Assembly: GCF_031755915.1 (NCBI RefSeq)
Contig: NC_083384.1
Span: 879,001-943,000 of the forward strand
From: Ziziphus jujuba
Taxonomy: Eukaryota > Streptophyta > Magnoliopsida > Rosales > Rhamnaceae
DNA: 64,000 nt
Direction of reading: 5' to 3'
Position numbers and translations under genes: made by a program. This document shows, in pieces, positions 11,488 to 21,420 of this stretch (positions are counted from its first letter, which is position 1; the number at the start of each line of letters is the position of its first letter). The notes beneath the pieces are model-generated. The model worked only from the letters and a program-made list of their open reading frames with translations. It did not search any database and had not been told where the DNA came from.

Positions 11488-12689
11488 TTATTCTACTGCC
11501 TCTTCTTGCCCTCCTTCATGCTCTTGGGAGTGAATAGATGCTTGCAGAGCACTAAAAGCGGTCTTATGGGGGCATTCACCCACTCTATGGGGACCATTAT
11601 ATAGGAAACATGTCAGACGTCGGGGTCTAAATCCAAATGCATTGGGGTTCCGTGGTTGAGGTTCTCTCATGTTCGAAGGTTTCCTATTGTCGGTTCCCCC
11701 ACGTCTTGTGAGATTGGTAGGCCTGAAGGGTCTACCACTATTGGCATTCGAAGGAGGCGGTTGGGGCCTTCTATTGATGGGGCTCTCTGTTGAGTAGTCC
11801 ATTAGACGCTCCGCTGCCCCTAGCGCTGAGGCTAAGTCTTGTACTCTCTGTCATTGAAGTTTTGTCATAGCCCAAGGTTTCATCCCTTCTAGGAAGTAAA
11901 ATACCTTATCCTTCTCAGACATGTCGTGTATATCGAGCATGAGTGCCGAGAAAGCTTTCACGTAGTCCCTTACATTACTGGTCTGTCTCAATTCTCTCAA
12001 ATGTCGCCGGGTAATGTAGTCCACGTTCTCAGGAAGGAATTGGTTTTTAAGTTCCTTCTGTAGCTGGTCCCATATGTCAATGATGCATCAGTTGTTGTTG
12101 ATATCTTCGTAGTTAGATCGCCACCACAGTTTTGCATCATTGGTTAGGTACTTGTAGCCATGGTCACCTTCGTTTCCTCCAAATCCGATTTTATTGCTTG
12201 AAAATATTGTTCCATATCAAACAAAAAGTTTTCGAGCTCCTTCGCATCTCGTGCCCCTCCATATGTTGGGGGCTCAGGCACTTTCATTCGTCCATAGTCC
12301 CCGCCCATTGGGACAGTAGGTCGATTTTCTACCACTCACATGGTGATGGCAAGCTTGGTGTTTATTTGCCCCATTTCAATCTTTAAGGCTTCCATGGTGG
12401 CTCGAAAGTCCTCCGTCAGTTAGTTGGCCGTAGACATCAATCTCTCTATGGCCTCTTCCACTACTCCATCTCGCTCGCCCGCAGTAGAGCTCGAAAGGCC
12501 AGTATTGCCCCACGGGGTTTGATTCCTCTCGAGTACGCTCACTCGACTGGCTATGTCGTCGATTGTATCCATATTTTCAAAGGCCTCCTGCCAGTTGTGG
12601 CCTCTGATATGTTCATTTACAACGCCAGCAAGCTCCCCGAGCTGCTGGTCGATGGTATTGAACCGCATTTCGTTTGTCAGCTTCAACAT
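11488..12689 (-). pseudogene. Chromovirus gag, broken
   Basis: Fragments at 12420-12689, 12144-12335 and 11488-11802 represent an N-terminal helical region, the capsid-like PPTYGGARDAKELENFLFDM stretch and a basic region with a degenerate zinc knuckle (CFLYNGPHRVGECPH). Between them the reading is broken by stops and at least one frameshift. Gag would form the cytoplasmic virus-like particle. Confidence 0.82.
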
Positions 12690-12713
12690 CCTGTGCGAGT
12701 GACTCCCAACCCC

Positions 12714-12725
12714 GCTCTGATACCA
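12714..12725 (-). promoter_or_regulatory. Chromovirus primer binding site (tRNA-iMet)
   Basis: The minus strand reads TGGTATCAGAGC two bases after the 5' LTR, complementary to the 3' end of plant initiator tRNA-Met. Confidence 0.92.
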
Positions 12726-12727
12726 AC

Positions 12728-13254
12728 TGTCACAGTCCCACCGTTCTAAGTGTACAACAGGGCCGTGCGGTGCTTACTCGCCCCTCGCGGGTAGTAAGCC
12801 AACCGTTAATATCCCTCGCAAGCAAATAACCCACACGATATTAGTATTGTGCATGCACCAAGCAAGCAATAAAATAAAGCATGTAATCACACAATCGTTA
12901 GAAAAGGGTCAGTAAACAAGGCAACAATACGATGAAATGGAAATGTGTTCGTTTTATTCGGTCTCGATTGAGAGAACAACAGAGAGGTTTACAAGCACGC
13001 TATCAAGAGTTATCACCTATGCTAGTGGTCTAGCCCAACAACTCGCCGACTAGCCACCCCCCTCCAAAGAGCTTATCGGGCCATTTTCATTCCGACAGGA
13101 ATACATATCAAAATATGCGAGGAATCATAATGGCACTATTTCGTATAACAAAAGCTAGAAATCCAAGCAAGTGATCATGGGCTTGACTAATGACCCTGGA
13201 TGAACTTGGCTTGGTATTTACAATCAAAATGCAGAGGTGTGTGCGACTCTTACA
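12728..13254 (-). repeat. Chromovirus 5' LTR (527 bp)
   Basis: On the plus strand it starts TGTCACAGTCCCAC and ends GCGACTCTTACA. It is the longer of the two copies and retains the 58 bp missing from the left LTR. Confidence 0.92.
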
Positions 13255-13537
13255 CTGGGTATGTGTGAACTAGTTGTAATTTCAAGCTTATATTGTTAAA
13301 TGTATGAGATGGCTACATATCCAAGCCTCATTTTTAAAAACCAACGTGGTACCTTTCTTCTCATCTCTTCTTCAACATCTTAGAACACTCTAGGAACCCT
13401 AAAAACCAGAAAACACCATATCCAAAACCTAAAAACACAACTCACACACAACCATTCCTAAGAGCATCACCAAAAGCTTGCTTGTTGCTAACACTTCAAG
13501 CTAGCTTGGTCTTGGTCATAACCTACTCACCCCAACA

Positions 13538-13741
13538 GAGAGTATTTCTAGATTTGGTCTAAGACGAACTGCTATAGGGAGTTTATTGAAGCCATTGAAT
13601 TCAGAATACGGTAAAGTAGCTCCTGGGTGGGGAACTACTCCTTTGATGGGTATTGCAATGGCCCTTTTTATGGTATTCCTATCTACTATTTTGGAGATTT
13701 GTAATTCTTCCATTTTATTTGACGGAATTGGAATGAATTAG
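13538..13741 (+). pseudogene. psbH: psbH 3' piece
   Basis: It resumes psbH after the nested insertion: [27 protein letters not shown] and ALF through to TAG 13739-13741. If the insertion and one GAGAG copy are removed the frame is 222 bp, which is exactly 73 residues plus a stop with no nonsense or frameshift. Several residues differ from the usual protein. The transposon is therefore the only structural break in this gene. Confidence 0.93.
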
Positions 13742-13862
13742 ATTCACAAGAACTAGTAACTAGCTTTTCAATACAAAGTGAAGCATTAAGGTCTCTGATT
13801 TTGATCCCATTATATTTTGGTAGTTCGATCGTGAAATTTCTTTGTTCCTATAGTTCCGGAAT

Positions 13863-14712
13863 ATGAGTGGGTGGCTTATTATAATTGATCCTGTGGATAG
13901 TACAGAGAATGCGTCTATCATCTTGATAGAGATGGTTTTACTTCGTCAGATATTCATTCTAGTATTTAAACCACAGAATATAGAAAATAGATTCCAAAGT
14001 ATTATTAGCACTATGATTCATCCTTAATATTCAGACCACGAGTCCAGACTTCCTTTTTTTTTTTTTTTCCTTTTTTTCAAAGAGTTAGATTTAAAAATTA
14101 TAAATCAAAATATTTTTATTTTTTCAAACTCCTATTTATGCTTATTTGATTGAAGGACAAGGGTGTCGTTGGATTTTTATTCATTCTAGTTATTCATTGA
14201 ATAAGTGATGATCCAACAGTTCTTACTCAAGGAATTTTTGGAATTAGTTTATAAAGAAAGGGTTTTATGGAATCATCGTGGTTCTAGTATGAATCTGGGG
14301 TTTTAACCGATTCAGAGGATCTTAGCAAGAGAATTCCTATCAATATCAATAATAAAGAAAACAGTAGTTAAAGGTGCATTACACACAATAAAAAAAACTA
14401 TAAAGTAGGTAAAAAGCAGATTCAAGAGGCCTATAATCATCACCACAGAGACAAATAAGCCAACTTGATATTCTGGCATTATAACCACAAGAAAGAACTT
14501 TCAAATTTTTATTCTTTTGTATCTTCAGAAACGATTGAATCAGAGGATTAAGAAGTTTCGAACTTAACTTTCTATTACACATATCTGGTAGAACTAGTAT
14601 TTTGGTGTTTCTGTTTGAGCCGTACGAGATGAAATTCTCATATACAGTTCTTGGGGGTGGGGGGGGGGGGGGGGGGGTTGTGGGAGGGTCTGCTCTATTT
14701 ACCTATCCCAAT
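13863..14712 (+). pseudogene. petB: petB exon 1 and group II intron, decayed
   Basis: ATGAGT at 13863-13868 matches the 6-bp first exon of plastid petB, placed after psbH as expected, although the intron start reads GGGTGG rather than GTGCGA. Near the 3' end is a domain V-like hairpin (GAGCCGTACGAGATGAAATT). It is followed by a run of 19 G at 14659-14677 and CTGCTCTATTTACC just before exon 2. The 14379-14582 minus-strand frame is not credible. Confidence 0.78.
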
Positions 14713-15032
14713 AAAATCTATGATTGGTTCAAAGAACATCTTAAGATCAAGGCAATTGCAGCTGATATAACTAGTATATATGTTCCTCCTCATGTCAACA
14801 TTTTTTATTGTCTAAGCGGAGTTACACTTAGTTGTTTTTTAGTACAAGTAGCTATAGGGTTTACTATGACTTTATATTACCGTCCGACCGCTATGAAGGC
14901 TTTTTCTTCTATTCAATATATAATGACTGAAGCTAACATTGGTTGGTTAAATCGATTAGTTCATTGATGGTCGGCCAGTATGATGGTCCTAATGATGATC
15001 CCGAAGTATGTTCTATATATTTCACTTAGTTA
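14713..15032 (+). pseudogene. petB: petB exon 2 (cytochrome b6), truncated
   Basis: The frame encodes [40 protein letters not shown] and GWL. Cytochrome b6 is the haem-binding core of the cytochrome b6f complex. Histidine-arginine before WS is broken by TGA at about 14965, and reading fails near 14999. The C-terminal half of the gene is missing; the sequence passes into petD-type intron sequence, so a deletion removed the petB 3' end and petD exon 1. Confidence 0.9.
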
Positions 15033-15502
15033 ATGGAAATGTTTTCTTTTCCTTTGCATTGACTCAATTTATTATACTATCAGAGTGAAACAAGGGATCC
15101 AAAGAAGAATATGAAGAATAAGGGCTAAACTAGATTAGTAACAAGTAAATCCTTTGTATGTAAAAAGTTTTAATATTCTTGAGGATAAAATCCAACTGCA
15201 AGGTCTGAGACGACCCAGAAAGAACTTGATCATGATTTGTAAGCCCACTTGGGTATTGAACATTTATCTGTAATAACTGAATTCCTTACAATGGATGGTT
15301 GTTGAAACTCCAAAAAAGGAAATTTGGTAAATTTTTTCTTACTCTTACATAGAATCATTCATATAGGTGTGGATACCATATCAATTTTTTTATTTTTTAT
15401 ATGGATCTATTTGGTTCGTTTGATTCTTGCTCGAGCCGGATGATTAAAAATTATTATGTCCAGTTCTTTTGTAGGATGGATCTAGAATAATTCATCTATC
15501 CT
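15033..15502 (+). other. petD: petD intron remnant
   Basis: Non-coding sequence between truncated petB and petD exon 2. A GAGCCGGATGATTAAAAATT hairpin at about 15434-15453 resembles group II domain V near the 3' splice site. Assignment to the petD intron is by position. Confidence 0.6.
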
Positions 15503-16034
15503 AATAACAAAAAAAACCCGACTTGAACAATCCTATATTAAGAGCTAAGTTGGCTAAGGGGATGGGGCATAATTATAATGGAGAGCCCGCATGGCCCAAC
15601 AATCTTTTATATATTTTTTCGGTAGTAATTTTAGGTACTATTGCATGTAACATAGGTTTAACGGTTCTAGAACCATCAATGATTGGCGAACCCGCGGATC
15701 CATTTGCAACTCCTTTGGAGATATTGCCTGAATGGTATTTCTTTCCCGTATTTCAAATTCTTCATATAGTGCCCAATAAATTATTGGGTATTTCTTTCCC
15801 GTATTTCAAATTCTTCATATAGTGCCCAATAAATTATTGGGCATTCTTTTAATGGTTTTCGTACCCACGGGGTTATTAACAGTATTCTTTTTGGAGGACG
15901 TTACTAAATTCCAAAACCCATTTCGTCATCCAGTAGTGACAACCTTCTTTTTTATTGATATCGCAGTAGCCTTTTGGTTGGGTATTGGAGCAACATTATT
16001 TATTGATAAATCCCTAACTTTAGGTCTTTTTTAA
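15503..16034 (+). pseudogene. petD: petD exon 2 (cytochrome b6f subunit IV), with internal duplication
   Basis: The exon encodes [40 protein letters not shown] and [11 protein letters not shown], and ends at TAA 16032-16034 with GIGATL and DKSLTLGLF. Subunit IV has three membrane spans in the cytochrome b6f complex. A 53-bp tandem duplication at 15735-15840 shifts the frame, splitting the reading into 15523-15822 and 15822-16034. rpoA follows on the opposite strand, as in plastomes. Confidence 0.93.
15735..15840 (+). repeat. 53-bp perfect tandem duplication inside petD
   Basis: Units 15735-15787 and 15788-15840 are identical, starting GTATTTCTTTCCCGTATTTC and ending AAATTATTGG. 53 is not a multiple of three, so the petD frame is broken. 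The identity of the units suggests a recent event compared with the decay of the surrounding gene. Confidence 0.96.
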
Positions 16035-16230
16035 ATTTATTTAGTTGAGAAATAAATAAATAAAACACGATGTGTGTATCTAGGGAATAGTCGCTTCAAA
16101 GTGAATTCTCCCTAGATACATTTATTTATTCAATTAAATTTTGGATCTATTTCGAGTATATAGAATGTGCTAAAGATTCAAAACTCATTTTTATCTCTTT
16201 TTTTTTTTAAAATAAATAATCCATTAAAAT

Positions 16231-17225
16231 TTATGGGAAATGCTTTTCTATTTCTAGAATGTCCAATATATGTTTTATATCTTCTATGCGAAAATGTTTC
16301 ATTTTCATAAGCTCTGCTTCACTGTTATTCAAAAGGTCTAATAATGTATGTATATAGGACCTTTTAAGGCAATTATAGACCCTGTGGTGCAATTCTAATT
16401 GGTGAATAAAAATAGATTTCAATGCTATTTCGTTTTGATTTTTATATGGTTTAGCCAATCTATCATGAAAAGTAAAAAGGGGCAAAGTAACTTTGTGTTG
16501 GTTTTTTTCTAAATCAAAATTTTCTTCTTCTGCATATAAAAAGGGAATAAATAAATCAATCAAATTTCGGGAACCCTCATGAAGTGCTTCTTTAGGAGTT
16601 AAACTTCCATTTGTCCATATTTCGAGAAAAAGTATCTCTTGTTTTTCATTCCCATTCGCATAATAATGAATACTATGATTGGCATTTCGAACAGGCATTA
16701 ATACAGCATCTATAGGATAACGTCCATCTTGAAAGTTATTTGGCATTTTTATATGATACCCATTATGCCTTTCGAGTTGTAATTCAATACACAAATTAAT
16801 TGGTTCCGTTAGGTTCGCTATAGCCTATGTATTATCAACAATTTCCACCGAAGGTGGTAAGATGATGTCTTGAGCAGTTACATATCAGGGACCTTTGACA
16901 CAACTAGACGCATCACAAGTTCCATAGAGGTTACTTTTCTATACAATTTGTTTCAACTCAATAAAATTTCATGTATAGATTCTTGAATACCCACTATGGT
17001 AGAATATTCATGTCGTATTTTATCAAATTTTGCGCATGTGATACATGTTCCTTATATTTCTCTAAGCAAAGCTCTTCGCATCGCAATGCCAATTGTATCG
17101 GCTTGGCCTTTCATAAGTGGAGCTAGAATAAAGTGTCCATAATAAAGACGCTTACTGTCTACTTCTAATTCAACACACTTCCCCTGCAGTGTCTAAGTAG
17201 ATATTGTTGCCTTCTCCTGAACCAT
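16231..17225 (-). pseudogene. rpoA: rpoA (plastid RNA polymerase alpha subunit), pseudogene
   Basis: It starts at ATG 17223-17225 (MVQEKAT), with stops soon after (TAG after IST, TAA after LLREI, TGA after EILLS), and continues in a 187-codon open stretch 16231-16794 with [45 protein letters not shown] and [10 protein letters not shown]. The total of 995 bp matches the usual gene. The protein is the assembly scaffold of the plastid-encoded RNA polymerase. rps11 lies upstream. Confidence 0.93.
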
Positions 17226-17290
17226 AGTAATATTATTTTATTAGATCATTCAATTATTTATTTCTCTTGAAATATCTTCAATGTTTATTT

Positions 17291-17693
17291 TTATACACGT
17301 CTTTTTTTAGGAGGTCTACAGCCATTACATGGCATAGGGGTTACATCTCGGATGAAACTTAATACGAATAGGTCTTAATGCCGCATCTCTTCGGAGATCG
17401 GGGCCTTTTATCATGACTTCTGCCCATTGCATACCTTGATCCACTACTATCTAAATAGCATTTCCCATTGTGGTTTGAGCGGCAAATGGCGACCCTCATC
17501 TTGTACCCTTGAATACACAAGTATCGGCAAAAGACCATGAAATTACTCGACCTCTTACATCCGTAATAGTTACAATAGTATTGTTGAAACTTGCTTGAAC
17601 ATGAATAACTCCCTTTCGTATTCTACACTCATTTTTACGTGAACCAATATGTTTATTCTCATGTGAACCAGTTCTTGGTATAGGTTTTTCCAT
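17291..17693 (-). pseudogene. rps11: rps11 (plastid ribosomal protein S11), pseudogene
   Basis: It starts at ATG 17691-17693 with KPIPR and reads [23 protein letters not shown] before a TGA replaces arginine after FKGTR (the open part ends at 17496). Beyond it, [23 protein letters not shown] and the C-terminal [12 protein letters not shown] ending in TAA 17291-17293 are visible. A deletion in the IRRSGI region shifts the frame. The order rpoA-rps11-rpl36 is native. Confidence 0.9.
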
Positions 17694-17832
17694 ATTTTAT
17701 CATCTCATAAATATAAGTCAGAGATATATGAATATATCCATTTCATGTCAAAACAGATCCTTTATTTTTATTTATGTATTTGTACAATGGTTCCTTTAGA
17801 TTTATGGAGTCCTTTTTTGTTTAGAAGGATTA

Positions 17833-17943
17833 TCATTGTCTTTGTCTATATCTCAGGTTGGAATAAATTACTATAATTCGTCCCCACCTATGGATCAGTC
17901 GACATTTTTCACAAATTTTATGCGCAAAGGCTCTTATTTTCAT
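17833..17943 (-). CDS. rpl36: rpl36 (plastid ribosomal protein L36), nearly intact
   Basis: An open minus-strand frame of 36 codons plus TGA encodes [25 protein letters not shown] and RQRQ. It is one residue shorter than the usual 37 because the final glycine codon is lost. The zinc-binding cysteines in CEKC are kept, but a cysteine later in the protein is tyrosine. It is probably not expressed; it is listed as a coding frame because nothing interrupts it. Confidence 0.82.
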   Translation of the reverse strand: MKIRAFAHKICEKCRLIHRWGRIIVIYSNLRYRQRQ

Positions 17944-18434
17944 ATTTATCATTCCTTAATTTAATTCTAACTTTCTTTATTGGAAGAAAATAAGTTGCTT
18001 GAAATTTTTAACTTTGAATTGTATACCCCAAAAATGAATGTTGAAATTGAAAAAACCATATAATCATTGGAATCTTTTTTCAGAGACTATAAACTATACA
18101 TTTGCTGGTTGAATCAAAATGACTTGCTTCACTTTTGCTTCGATTTCCTCATCGTATATATATATATAAAAAACTACTTATAATCATTTTTGAAACATAA
18201 TCTAGAATCAGATTTTCATTATCTAAATGAATTTAGACTATACCATTGGGCAGTTATGCAGTAATTCAACCTTCATGAATCCTTTTTTTTTCTTTCATTT
18301 TAGGTCAAACTCCTTGACGTATCAACTAATACGGGAGGGGTGATATTAGAAAACCACCCTTTCTCTTCTTTGTTTTTTTTTTTTTTTTTTTTACAAATAT
18401 GAAAGTTCCACATATAATTCATATATCAGAAGGA
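17944..18434. other. rpl36-rps8 interval without a recognisable infA
   Basis: AT-rich plastid-derived sequence with a TA microsatellite (about 18155-18168) and a T run (18369-18391). infA occupies this place in some plastomes, but none of its motifs were seen. It was either lost before transfer, as in many eudicots, or has decayed. Confidence 0.55.
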
Positions 18435-18827
18435 TTACCATATATAACACAAAAGTTCTCCACCAATTTCTTTTAATCGAGCCCCTTTGCTGTAATTGTA
18501 CGAAAAAATTACAATCTCCATTCCGCCTAAAATTCTAGGAATTCGTTGATAGTTAGAATATATTCGTAGACTGGGTCGATTAATCCATTTTAAATTTAAA
18601 ACAGCTTTATATGGTGCTTTCCTATTCCTTCTATGTCGTAGGGTTAAAACCAAAAAATCTTTGTCATTTTGTTGATGTTTCCGCATCTTTTCAATAAAAC
18701 CTTCGCGTAAAAGGATTTTAACAATGTTTTCAATAATGTTAGTAGATGGTATTCAAACTGTTCTTTTTTTATTCATGTCAGCATTTCGTATAGAGGTTAT
18801 TATGTTAGCAATAGTGTCTTTATTCAT
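18435..18827 (-). pseudogene. rps8: rps8 (plastid ribosomal protein S8), pseudogene
   Basis: It starts at ATG 18825-18827 (DTIANIITSIRNADM) and is broken by a TGA after KKRTV. It then reads [16 protein letters not shown] and continues open through [31 protein letters not shown] and the C-terminal [10 protein letters not shown] few codons in the STSRGIM region are replaced or deleted. Confidence 0.9.
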
Positions 18828-19055
18828 GATAAACTTAGATTATTGTTTTACTCAAATTTGATATAATCAACATGCTCTTTTTCTGTTTTATTTTTATTTT
18901 TAATTATGAATTCTTAAAGGCATATACGTGAGACACAACCACTCTACTACTAATAATAAATCTCAATTTACTAAATAATCTTAATCAATTTCAGTTAAAT
19001 ACTCAGTTAAATATTATAACTATAATAATTATATTAATTATGTTATGGTCTCTTC

Positions 19056-19424
19056 TTATAATACTTCGGGTGCTAATGAAACTATTTTAGTGAAATTTAA
19101 CTGTCTTAATTCCCGGGTGATCGTACCAAAACTTCGGGTTCCTTTTGGGTTTCCTTCTTGTTCAATAACACCCACAGCATTTTCATCGTATTGTATGATC
19201 ATATCGTTCTCAGATTTAAGCTCTTTACCAGCATGTACAATTACAGCTCTAATCACTTTTGATCATTCTAGAGGTGTATTTGGTATTGATTCCTTGATTA
19301 CAGCAACAATAACGCCACCAATATGAGCATATCATCGATTACTAGGTCCTATGATTCGAGTACACATTAATTCTTGGGCCCCGCTGTTATCCGCTACATT
19401 CAAATGGCTTTGGGGTTGAATCAT
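19056..19424 (-). pseudogene. rpl14: rpl14 (plastid ribosomal protein L14), full length with two stops
   Basis: The frame from ATG 19422-19424 to the final stop is 369 bp, exactly the usual 122 residues plus stop. It encodes [31 protein letters not shown] and [19 protein letters not shown]. Two in-frame stops are present, one before YAHI and one after NTPLE; the second fits an arginine CGA-to-TGA change. There are no frameshifts. Confidence 0.93.
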
Positions 19425-19535
19425 TTTTTTATCTGTTTTTATCTGTTGTTTGTTCAAAACAAAAAAGGAAACCTGAAATTGGTTTTTTTTTTTTTTTTCT
19501 TCATCCAAAAAGCCTTTTCTTTTGGTTCTATGTTC

Positions 19536-19924
19536 CTATACCGAAATAATGAATTGACTTCATATGCCGCTAGTCAAACAGCCTTTCTAGCGATATTTTC
19601 TGCTACTCTACTCATTTCATAAAGTATTCTATCAAGTTTGATGGCAGCTACCCAATATTCAGGAGATCCTTTCCCCGAACCTGTACGGGTTTCTGTAGGT
19701 CTTATTGTAATTAGTTTGTATGGAAATATACGTACCCATACTTTCCCAGCGCAACGGACATTTTGTGTCATTGCTCATTGACCGGCTTCAATTTGTTGAG
19801 ATGTGATCCAAGCGGGTTCAAACGCTTGAAGAGCATATCTACCGAAGCAAATACAATTACCTTGATAAGATATTCCTTTCATTCTTCCTCTATGATGTTT
19901 ATGAAATCTGGTTCTTTTGGGCTA
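19536..19924 (-). pseudogene. rpl16: rpl16 exon 2 (plastid ribosomal protein L16), pseudogene
   Basis: The minus strand encodes [28 protein letters not shown], then a stop, then [21 protein letters not shown] and RILYEM. A second stop follows ARKAV, and a short deletion precedes the C-terminal NSLF region ending at TAG 19536-19538. Exon 1 (9 bp) was not found. The intron extends to the right. Confidence 0.92.
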
Positions 19925-20930
19925 GAGTTGATGGTTGTTTATGAATTCCATCTTTACTACAGAATTGGACAAGAGAGTTTCTTCTCATCCAGGTTCTCAC
20001 GAATGAAACGATTAAAAAATAATATCTATGTATTTATATTTACCTATTTAATGAATAATATACTAAAAAAATATATTGATTCATGAGATTTTTTGAAATT
20101 TCATCTAATCTATTAGAAATTTTTATTTCTTGTTTTGATATCTAACTAAACATGGATTCGATTTATAGAGAATTTTTATTTAGAGATACATTAGAGATAA
20201 TAGTATAGATACAGTAATTTTGTTATAAGGTTATAATGAATCTTTATTTTGTTTTACATTTTATTATCATATCGGATCAGCTAAAATTTAGAAATCCAAT
20301 AAAATCAAAATTTTCACAGGTGGATATTTACTCTTTCAATATTTAGTTGTCGGTTTAGTCTATGACATGAACTTTCAGAATAAATGAATTGGTTTCTGGT
20401 TCATTCCGCCATCCTACCCAATGAATCATTAAGATTCATTTTCAGTATAATCTTATGTATTCATAGGTTCTATCATTCCCATCACTTCTCGATTAATGGC
20501 TAAGTCTGACTTCTACAACGGAGCCCCTAATGAAATTTGATTTGTTCTCGAGTCAATCCTCTCAGTATTTATTAGCTTGGGGCTCTTGATTCTTTTTCTA
20601 TGAGCAGATTTGTATAATTATAGACCAATTAGTATTAATGGTTTATTACATTCCTCGTTATGAGATGAATCATAGACCTTACATATTGGAATCATATATC
20701 ATTGATATTTATTTTTTTTTCACTTTTTCTAATTTTTTGATTTATCCGCATATTTTTTTTTTCTTTACAACTCAGACTTATATTCATTTTTTCTTTTTTG
20801 TTGTTTGTTTATGCAAAAAAGATTTCAGTTGCTACGTTGATATGACCAATATATCATATCTCGACCAGTTTTTTATATCTAGATAATGCGAAAAAATGAG
20901 CTGGTTATTGGTTCTATAATAGTTATTAGT
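19925..20930 (-). other. rpl16: rpl16 intron (group II), decayed, plus joint to rps3
   Basis: A domain V-like region adjoins exon 2. Typical rpl16-intron stretches on the minus strand around 20350-20600 include a piece with AGCCCCAAGCTAATAAATAC. The right-hand 250 bases are very AT-rich with long T runs and could not be assigned. Most of rps3 and rpl16 exon 1, expected here, are missing. The small open frames at 20638 and nearby are not credible. Confidence 0.65.
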
Positions 20931-21137
20931 TCACGATGAGCTGATTATGACTTGAATCAAATCGATTCGTTTTTTAATTTCTGTACATGAAATTCCCTCG
21001 ACACTAGAAGATATTTTCATATTTTTTATTCTTCTTGTAGATCCTCCGAATAATTTTTCAGTTGTGCAAACCAAAGAGAATGATGACCTTGGGTTTATGC
21101 CAAGTCTGAAACCAAGTGGATTTATTTTTTGTCCCAT
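20931..21137 (-). pseudogene. rps3: rps3 5' fragment (plastid ribosomal protein S3)
   Basis: It starts at ATG 21135-21137 with [13 protein letters not shown] and then reads [10 protein letters not shown] and [13 protein letters not shown] before a stop. Internal codons are deleted relative to the usual protein (shorter between STRR and MKISS). The downstream two thirds of the gene are absent, so a deletion joins this fragment to the rpl16 intron. Confidence 0.88.
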
Positions 21138-21340
21138 AATCCCCCGCTACTATACATATCATGACATGTCATATCGATCTACTTCTTTTTTTTATTCATT
21201 CATGTTTTTTTAAGCATAATATGGCGTATTTTATTTGTATTTTTATTATAAAAAAATATTTGTCATTTAACCTTAAAATTCTTCAAAGACAATTTTGTTC
21301 TTTAAATAGTCTATATAATAATGTACAGCTATATGTTTTG

Positions 21341-21420
21341 GTATAATAGTTATATGACAAGTGGGTCTTTTTATTGGATAACTTCGTCCCCGAGCTTGAG
21401 GTTTTAATTTTTTCACAGTA
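21341..21420 (-). pseudogene. rpl22: rpl22 3' fragment (plastid ribosomal protein L22)
   Basis: The minus strand reads [20 protein letters not shown] followed by CHITI, a conserved stretch near the C-terminus of plastid L22. It ends abruptly at 21420, where opposite-strand matK sequence begins. The poorly conserved tail between here and rps3 (21138-21340) is AT-rich and unreadable. The presence of rpl22 argues against a legume source plastome. Confidence 0.8.

Larger units (their letters stand above)
7791..13254 (-). mobile_element. Degenerate Ty3 chromovirus, nested in the copia solo LTR
   Basis: A 5464-bp element on the minus strand with two LTRs, a tRNA-iMet primer site, a purine tract next to the left LTR, and remnants of gag, protease, reverse transcriptase-RNase H, integrase and a C-terminal chromodomain in that order. 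The chromodomain places it among the chromoviruses. Several stops and frameshifts break the coding region and catalytic motifs are altered, so it is dead. About 20 differences and one 58-bp gap separate the LTRs by eye, making it clearly older than elements A and D. Confidence 0.93.
7029..13537 (+). mobile_element. Copia solo LTR (family D) in psbH, itself split by a chromovirus
   Basis: The pieces 7029-7790 and about 13260-13537 together give about 1040 bp and match the 1035-bp LTR of copia element D (47106-48140). They start TGTTGAAGTGTGGCAATTTT and end CACCCCAACA. The flanking duplication is GAGAG at 7024-7028 and 13538-13542. There is no internal copia sequence, so this is a solo LTR. The chromovirus at 7791-13254 inserted into it, flanked by the imperfect duplication CTTGG (7786-7790) and CTGGG (13255-13259). 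Confidence 0.92.

Noticed and set aside
14602..14967. 121-codon frame with a glycine run
   Set aside because: It is a read-through of the petB intron end, including the 19-G run, into petB exon 2; it is not a separate gene.
17944..18434. Possible infA
   Set aside because: The position is right, but none of the conserved infA protein stretches could be read in any frame.
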